Shown in pieces: positions 5,243-8,257 of a stretch of DNA of 8,257 nt. The notes under the pieces were generated by a model, which did no database searches, was not told the DNA's origin, and worked only from the letters and a program-made list of their open reading frames with translations. A program made the position numbers and the translations under genes. The stretch is from CAG-533 sp963645165 (GTDB taxonomy: Bacteria > Bacillota_I > Bacilli_A > RF39 > UBA660): assembly GCA_963645165.1 (NCBI GenBank), contig CAVIQT010000083.1, positions 1 through 8,257 of the forward strand, given 5' to 3'. Position 1 is the first letter of the stretch, and each line of letters begins with the position of its first letter.

Positions 5243-6376
5243 TTATTTTTTAGTATTAGTTCCAACTAAGTATGGATCATTTTCAGAACCGGTACCTGAT
5301 GTAATAATTAAATCTTTATCTAATCTAACAGTTACTAATGCATTAGATGTACTTGATGTTTTAGCAAGATAAATGCCATCACTTGTTATTTTATATGCTT
5401 TATATGTTGTATCTTTATCAGTAGTTATTGACCACATTGATGGAAGGGTACTAAAGTAGTTATAGTTAGTACATGACTGGCTATCTGAACTTGTACAGTT
5501 TGTATCTATTGATGCATTAAAGTATTCATTAATTTGTACTAAACCAAATATTTGATTTTCTAATTTGTTTGAACATTCTATATTACCTGTATTATCAAAT
5601 TCATTATAACTTCTTTTTCCTATACATAAGTTTTGAGTTTTGAAGTATGCTTTTTGTTCTTCAGTGAAGTATTCTTCATTGTTATAATATTCTTCTATTG
5701 TGTCTTTAATTCTACTATTAACACTATTATAATAATATTCATTTATGCCATCATTACTATCTTTTTCAACGTTATAATGATTATCCCATATAACAGTACC
5801 ACGTCTTGTAGTATCTACTGCTTTTATAGTTCCATCAGAGTTTATTTTTATAATTCTATAAGTTATATTGTTTAATTTTAAATAGTTATTAACATTTTCT
5901 CCTTTAAAGATATATTCATCTTGAATTTTATATAATCCATTTCCAGCAGTAACTATATCTTTAGTAATTTCTTCATATAATGTTTTAGTTTTATAATCAT
6001 TAGCACAGTTTAAATATGGTAGGTAAAGGTAGGTTCCATTATTGTTAACAATAGTTACTTTACCGGAACATACTGAGTTATTTTCAACTATATCAGATAT
6101 ATTTTTAAGAGAACCATCATCTACAAAGGTTTGTAAGTTTACTTCTAGCGTTCCACCATCATTTTGAGGAAGCAGAGTTTTATCACTATATTTGTTTTTA
6201 GCTAAACTAACCATTTTTTCTTCTAATTCTAAATAGGTATATGTTTTACCACCAGAGCAGCTTGCTATCATCATAATAAATATTATAATAAAGATAAAAA
6301 TAACCATACCATAGAATGCTTTTTTAGCAATGGGATTACTCATTAAATTATTCCAAAATGTTTTTAAATTATCCAT
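5243..6376 (-). CDS. Membrane-anchored or lipoprotein-like extracytoplasmic protein
   Basis: I chose the ATG at 6376 (377 residues). An upstream in-frame GTG at 6385 would add three residues but lies inside the AAGGTGA ribosome site, which sits five bases from this ATG. A hydrophobic segment at about 22-39 follows K18-K19 and ends in IASC (37-40), a possible lipobox, so the protein is either lipid-anchored at C40 or held by the segment. Residues 47-130 seem to repeat the Cys-pair domain of the convergent neighbour: VNLQTFVDDGSL, C103, YLNC with C124. Residues 164-371 resemble C-terminal domains common in uncultured Firmicutes surface proteins, with an LKLNNITYRIIKINSDG segment, MWSITT (314-319) and a closing VTVRLDKDLIITSGTG then NDPYLV. 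Four more cysteines (251, 268, 294, 302) could form disulfides. Function is unknown; the gene appears monocistronic. Confidence 0.75.
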   Translation of the reverse strand: MDNLKTFWNNLMSNPIAKKAFYGMVIFIFIIIFIMMIASCSGGKTYTYLELEEKMVSLAKNKYSDKTLLPQNDGGTLEVNLQTFVDDGSLKNISDIVENNSVCSGKVTIVNNNGTYLYLPYLNCANDYKTKTLYEEITKDIVTAGNGLYKIQDEYIFKGENVNNYLKLNNITYRIIKINSDGTIKAVDTTRRGTVIWDNHYNVEKDSNDGINEYYYNSVNSRIKDTIEEYYNNEEYFTEEQKAYFKTQNLCIGKRSYNEFDNTGNIECSNKLENQIFGLVQINEYFNASIDTNCTSSDSQSCTNYNYFSTLPSMWSITTDKDTTYKAYKITSDGIYLAKTSSTSNALVTVRLDKDLIITSGTGSENDPYLVGTNTKK

Positions 6377-6394
6377 AAAAATCACCTTAAAAAT

Positions 6395-6423
6395 AGTATA
6401 ACAAATTAAACTATTTATTACAA
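6395..6423 (-). promoter_or_regulatory. SigA promoter for the minus-strand envelope gene
   Basis: On the minus strand TTGTAA (6423-6418) and TATACT (6400-6395) are 17 bases apart, and the -10 is extended by TGT. The start site would fall near 6388, so the leader is very short and begins close to the AAGGTGA ribosome site. Confidence 0.65.
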
Positions 6424-6433
6424 ATTATTTCAC

Positions 6434-6462
6434 TTTAAAAAATATTATATATATGTTATGAT
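6434..6462 (+). promoter_or_regulatory. Extended -10 promoter for the DUF3048 gene
   Basis: TATGAT (6457-6462) carries a TGT extension (6454-6456), and a weak TTTAAA (6434-6439) lies 17 bases upstream. A second TATGAT overlaps at 6462-6467. An AAGGTGG ribosome site (6470-6476) precedes the ATG at 6480. This is divergent from the promoter at 6395-6423. Confidence 0.6.
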
Positions 6463-6479
6463 ATGATTGAAGGTGGATT

Positions 6480-7532
6480 ATGAAAAAGAAAAAGTTATTA
6501 TATTTAATTTTAATTGTTATAGTTTTAATTTTATTAGGTAGTTTATTATATTTTTTACTTATAAAGGATAATAAGACTAGTGATGATAATAATGAAAAGA
6601 CAAGTAAGACTACAACTACTACTAAAGTAGTAGGGATAGTTGATTTAAATAGTAAGTCAAGACCTTTTGCTGTAATGATTAATAATCATCCAACTGCAAG
6701 AGCACATCATGCTGGGCTTCAAGATGCTTATATTATATATGAATTTATTGTTGAAGGAGGTATGACTAGATATTTAGCTTTATTTAAAGATCAAGATACT
6801 AGTAAGATAGGTTCAGTTAGAAGTGCTAGACATTATTTTTTAGATTATGCTTTAGAAAATGATGCGATATATGTTCACTGGGGTTGGAGTCCACAAGCTC
6901 AAAGTGATATTAAAAGTCTTGGTATAAATAATATTAATGGGTTATATGATTCTAATTATTTTTATAGGGATACTGATTTAAGAAGTCAAGGTGTTGCTTT
7001 AGAACATACTGGTTTTACTACTATGGAGAAACTTAAAAAGGGAGCAGAAAAATTAAAGTATAATAGAGATACGAATAAAGATACTTTACTTAATTATAAG
7101 GCAGATGAGGTTAGTTTAGATTCACTTGAAAATAGTTTAAAAGCTACTAATGTAGTTATTAAGTATTCAAGTAGTGTTAAGGATAGTTATGAGTATGATG
7201 AAGTAAATAAGGTATATAAGAGATTTGTTAATGGTAAGGCTCATAGTGATGATGTTACTAAAAAGCAGTATACTTTTAAAAATATTATAGTTTATAATGT
7301 TAAAAATACATCTATTTCTGGAGATACAAAGGGTAGACAAGATTTTGATAATATTGGTAGTGGTATGGGTTATTATATTACTAATGGATATGCAGTACCA
7401 ATTAAATGGTCAAAAACAAGTAGAAGTGAACAAACTAAATATACTTATGAAAATGGTAAGGAAATTGATGTAAATGATGGTAATACATTTATTCAAGTAC
7501 AACCTACTAATCAGGAATTAACTATAAGTTAG
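6480..7532 (+). CDS. DUF3048 domain protein, YerB-like, membrane anchored
   Basis: This 350-residue protein begins MKKKK with a membrane segment at about 6-27, then a Thr-rich spacer with five threonines at 44-48, so the main domain should be extracytoplasmic. The N-terminal DUF3048 domain is clear: RPFAVMINNHPTAR (61-74), IIYEFIVEGGMTRYLALF (85-102), IGSVRSAR (110-117), then an AIYVHWGWSPQAQ segment (129-141). The C-terminal part has GSGMGYYITNGYAVPIKWSK (293-312) and a final GNTFIQV. B. subtilis YerB, the best known member, is a lipoprotein of unclear function encoded near pcrA-ligA. Here no lipobox cysteine exists, so the anchor is an uncleaved helix. Length and both ends look complete. 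It is probably co-transcribed with the small membrane protein 28 bases downstream. Confidence 0.88.
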   Translation: MKKKKLLYLILIVIVLILLGSLLYFLLIKDNKTSDDNNEKTSKTTTTTKVVGIVDLNSKSRPFAVMINNHPTARAHHAGLQDAYIIYEFIVEGGMTRYLALFKDQDTSKIGSVRSARHYFLDYALENDAIYVHWGWSPQAQSDIKSLGINNINGLYDSNYFYRDTDLRSQGVALEHTGFTTMEKLKKGAEKLKYNRDTNKDTLLNYKADEVSLDSLENSLKATNVVIKYSSSVKDSYEYDEVNKVYKRFVNGKAHSDDVTKKQYTFKNIIVYNVKNTSISGDTKGRQDFDNIGSGMGYYITNGYAVPIKWSKTSRSEQTKYTYENGKEIDVNDGNTFIQVQPTNQELTIS

Positions 7533-7556
7533 TATAATATAATAAGAATAAGGAGG
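7533..7556 (+). promoter_or_regulatory. TATAAT and strong ribosome site before the small membrane protein gene
   Basis: A perfect TATAAT (7533-7538) begins at the base after the DUF3048 stop, but no acceptable -35 or TGn is found, so promoter activity is doubtful. AAGGAGG (7550-7556) is a full consensus ribosome site four bases before the ATG at 7561. Confidence 0.35.
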
Positions 7557-7560
7557 ATAT

Positions 7561-7848
7561 ATGACTGATTTTATTGTTAATAATTATGTTTTAATTATAG
7601 CGATTGCGGCATTTTTGATTTTTGCTTTAATTGGTTTTGCAATTGATACTACAAAAAATAAAAAGAATAAAGAAGATGAGATTTTAACTGAACATGAAGA
7701 TGTAGTTATTGAAGAGGCTGAAAATAATTTAGAGGCACCTAATGAGGATATTAAAGATTTAGAAATTAGAGAACCTTTAGAGGAAGATGCGTCAGCAAAT
7801 GAATCTTCAGAAGAATTTAAAATACCTGAAGTTGAAGATAATAAATAA
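7561..7848 (+). CDS. Small single-pass membrane protein with acidic cytoplasmic tail
   Basis: The 95 residues contain one membrane helix at about 8-28 (YVLIIAIAAFLIFALIGFAI), followed by a basic patch TTKNKKNK (30-37). By the positive-inside rule the C-terminus should be cytoplasmic. The tail (38-95) is strongly acidic and probably disordered, with Glu/Asp pairs throughout and no cysteine or catalytic motif. I do not recognise a family; such tails often serve as interaction tethers, but that is inference. It follows the DUF3048 gene in the same direction with a consensus ribosome site and is closed by a terminator, so the two may form an operon. Confidence 0.7.
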   Translation: MTDFIVNNYVLIIAIAAFLIFALIGFAIDTTKNKKNKEDEILTEHEDVVIEEAENNLEAPNEDIKDLEIREPLEEDASANESSEEFKIPEVEDNK

Positions 7849-7872
7849 TCACTTTTAATAGTGGTTTTTTTT
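7847..7872 (+). terminator. Rho-independent terminator of the DUF3048 unit
   Basis: AATCACT (7847-7853) pairs with AGTGGTT (7860-7866), with one T-G wobble, around a six-base loop. A run of eight Ts (7865-7872) follows. The left arm begins in the stop codon. Confidence 0.8.
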
Positions 7873-7893
7873 ATTTTGATATAAATTATTTTG

Positions 7894-7926
7894 TTTCACA
7901 AAATCAAAAAAATGTATTTTGCGAAA
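7894..7926. repeat. Inverted repeat, possible operator
   Basis: TTTCACAAAAT (7894-7904) is the reverse complement of ATTTTGCGAAA (7916-7926) with one mismatch, across an 11-base gap. The left arm also sits in a second palindrome, ATTTTG-TTTCA-CAAAAT (7888-7904). It ends eight bases before the TATAAT at 7935, where a -35 or operator would lie. No T-run follows, so it is not a terminator. Confidence 0.5.
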
Positions 7927-7934
7927 TGAAATAG

Positions 7935-7950
7935 TATAATATTTTTAGGT
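7935..7950 (+). promoter_or_regulatory. -10 element and ribosome site of the broken ATPase gene
   Basis: TATAAT at 7935-7940 has no clear -35 (the inverted repeat occupies that region). TTAGGT (7945-7950) is a modest ribosome site six bases before the ATG at 7957. Together they mark the original start of the following pseudogene. Confidence 0.45.
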
Positions 7951-7956
7951 AATTAA

Positions 7957-8257
7957 ATGAAAATTATTAAGTGAAAATATTTAAAAGATATTATTGATTA
8001 TATTCATTATAATTTAGATATATTTTCTAATTTAAAAGAATATAAAGAATTAATTATATATGTTTCAGATTTATATGATAAAGATAAGAATAATTTTATT
8101 TTAATAGATGAAGTTCATATGTGTAATGGGTTTGAAATAGCTATAAATAATTTTCATATGGAATTGATAAAAAATATAATTATATTAAAGATGTTTATCC
8201 TAAAATATTAATTGCTAGAGCAAATTATGATATGTTTCTTGGATTGTTAAATAATAC
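7957..8257 (+). pseudogene. Remnant of an AAA ATPase (DUF4143-type), runs off the window
   Basis: From ATG 7957 the frame reads MKIIK, then TGA at 7972, then KYLKDIID and on to FILIDEVHMCNGFEIAINNFH, ending at a TAA near 8208. FILIDEV is a Walker B strand, and the DEVxMCxGFExAIN context matches the AAA ATPases that carry a DUF4143 domain. The Walker A loop that should lie about 30-60 residues earlier is missing, so an internal segment has been lost. From about 8160 a second frame takes over (GIDKKYNYIKDVYPKILIARANYDMF), resembling the YPKILI region near the C-terminus of such proteins, so the middle appears deleted as well. The TGA could have arisen from a CGA Arg codon by one C-to-T change. 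Reading TGA as Trp would not restore the missing parts. The 3' end lies beyond the window. It is non-functional as it stands. Confidence 0.65.

Noticed and set aside
5633..5875. 80-codon plus-strand open frame
   Set aside because: It lies antisense inside the clearly coding minus-strand envelope gene, has a skewed Ile/Phe/Tyr composition typical of shadow frames, and lacks a ribosome site.
6377..6385. GTG 6385 as the start of the minus-strand envelope protein
   Set aside because: It is part of the AAGGTGA ribosome site that serves the ATG at 6376.
7957..8208. TGA at 7972 read as tryptophan (Mycoplasma code)
   Set aside because: All Trp codons in intact genes here are TGG, and the gene would still lack Walker A and be frameshifted.

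Overview
The window is a strongly AT-rich piece of a low-GC Gram-positive genome. Codons are mostly A/T-ending, Shine-Dalgarno (SD) sites are of the AGGAGG/AGGTGG type, and promoters are SigA-like with frequent extended -10 (TGn) elements. Every tryptophan in the recognisable genes is TGG, so the standard bacterial code fits and TGA is a stop. Short membrane-anchored proteins with Thr-rich linkers, an InlB-type B-repeat, DUF3048, CotE, TmcAL and the rpsP-khpA pair point to an uncultured gut-type member of the Bacilli (RF39 or Erysipelotrichia-like). This placement is inference; no rRNA or other marker is present.

Layout. Bases 1-497 are the C-terminus of a hybrid histidine kinase (end of the ATPase domain plus a receiver domain). 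Bases 498-978 hold a decayed gene, a weak terminator and a near-consensus promoter. Next come a secreted SipW/TasA-type protein (979-1542), its terminator, and a homologue of the outer spore coat morphogenetic protein CotE (1626-2156). A consensus promoter abutting the cotE stop drives the housekeeping pair rpsP-khpA (2216-2754). That pair converges on tmcAL (minus strand, 2765-3871) and shares a bidirectional terminator with it.

A divergent promoter region separates tmcAL from a small NDT-like protein (3947-4369). It is followed by a membrane-anchored protein with a Cys-pair domain, Thr/Lys linker and B-repeat (4424-5170). This converges, through two back-to-back terminators, on a minus-strand envelope protein (5243-6376) that appears to carry the same Cys-pair domain with a different C-terminal module. 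A second divergent promoter region leads to a DUF3048 (YerB-like) protein and a small membrane protein with an acidic tail (6480-7848), ended by a terminator. The last 400 bases hold an inverted repeat and promoter ahead of the broken remains of an AAA ATPase of the DUF4143 type.

Functionally the window mixes translation genes (rpsP, khpA, tmcAL) with cell-surface genes (SipW/TasA-type, CotE, B-repeat protein, Cys-pair proteins, YerB-like). It shows gene decay near both ends. I see no rRNA, tRNA, CRISPR array or insertion sequence. No clearly new multi-gene system is evident. The most interesting points are the TasA-like/CotE neighbourhood, the shared envelope domain in two convergent genes, the receiver domain lacking its acidic pair, and the two decayed loci.
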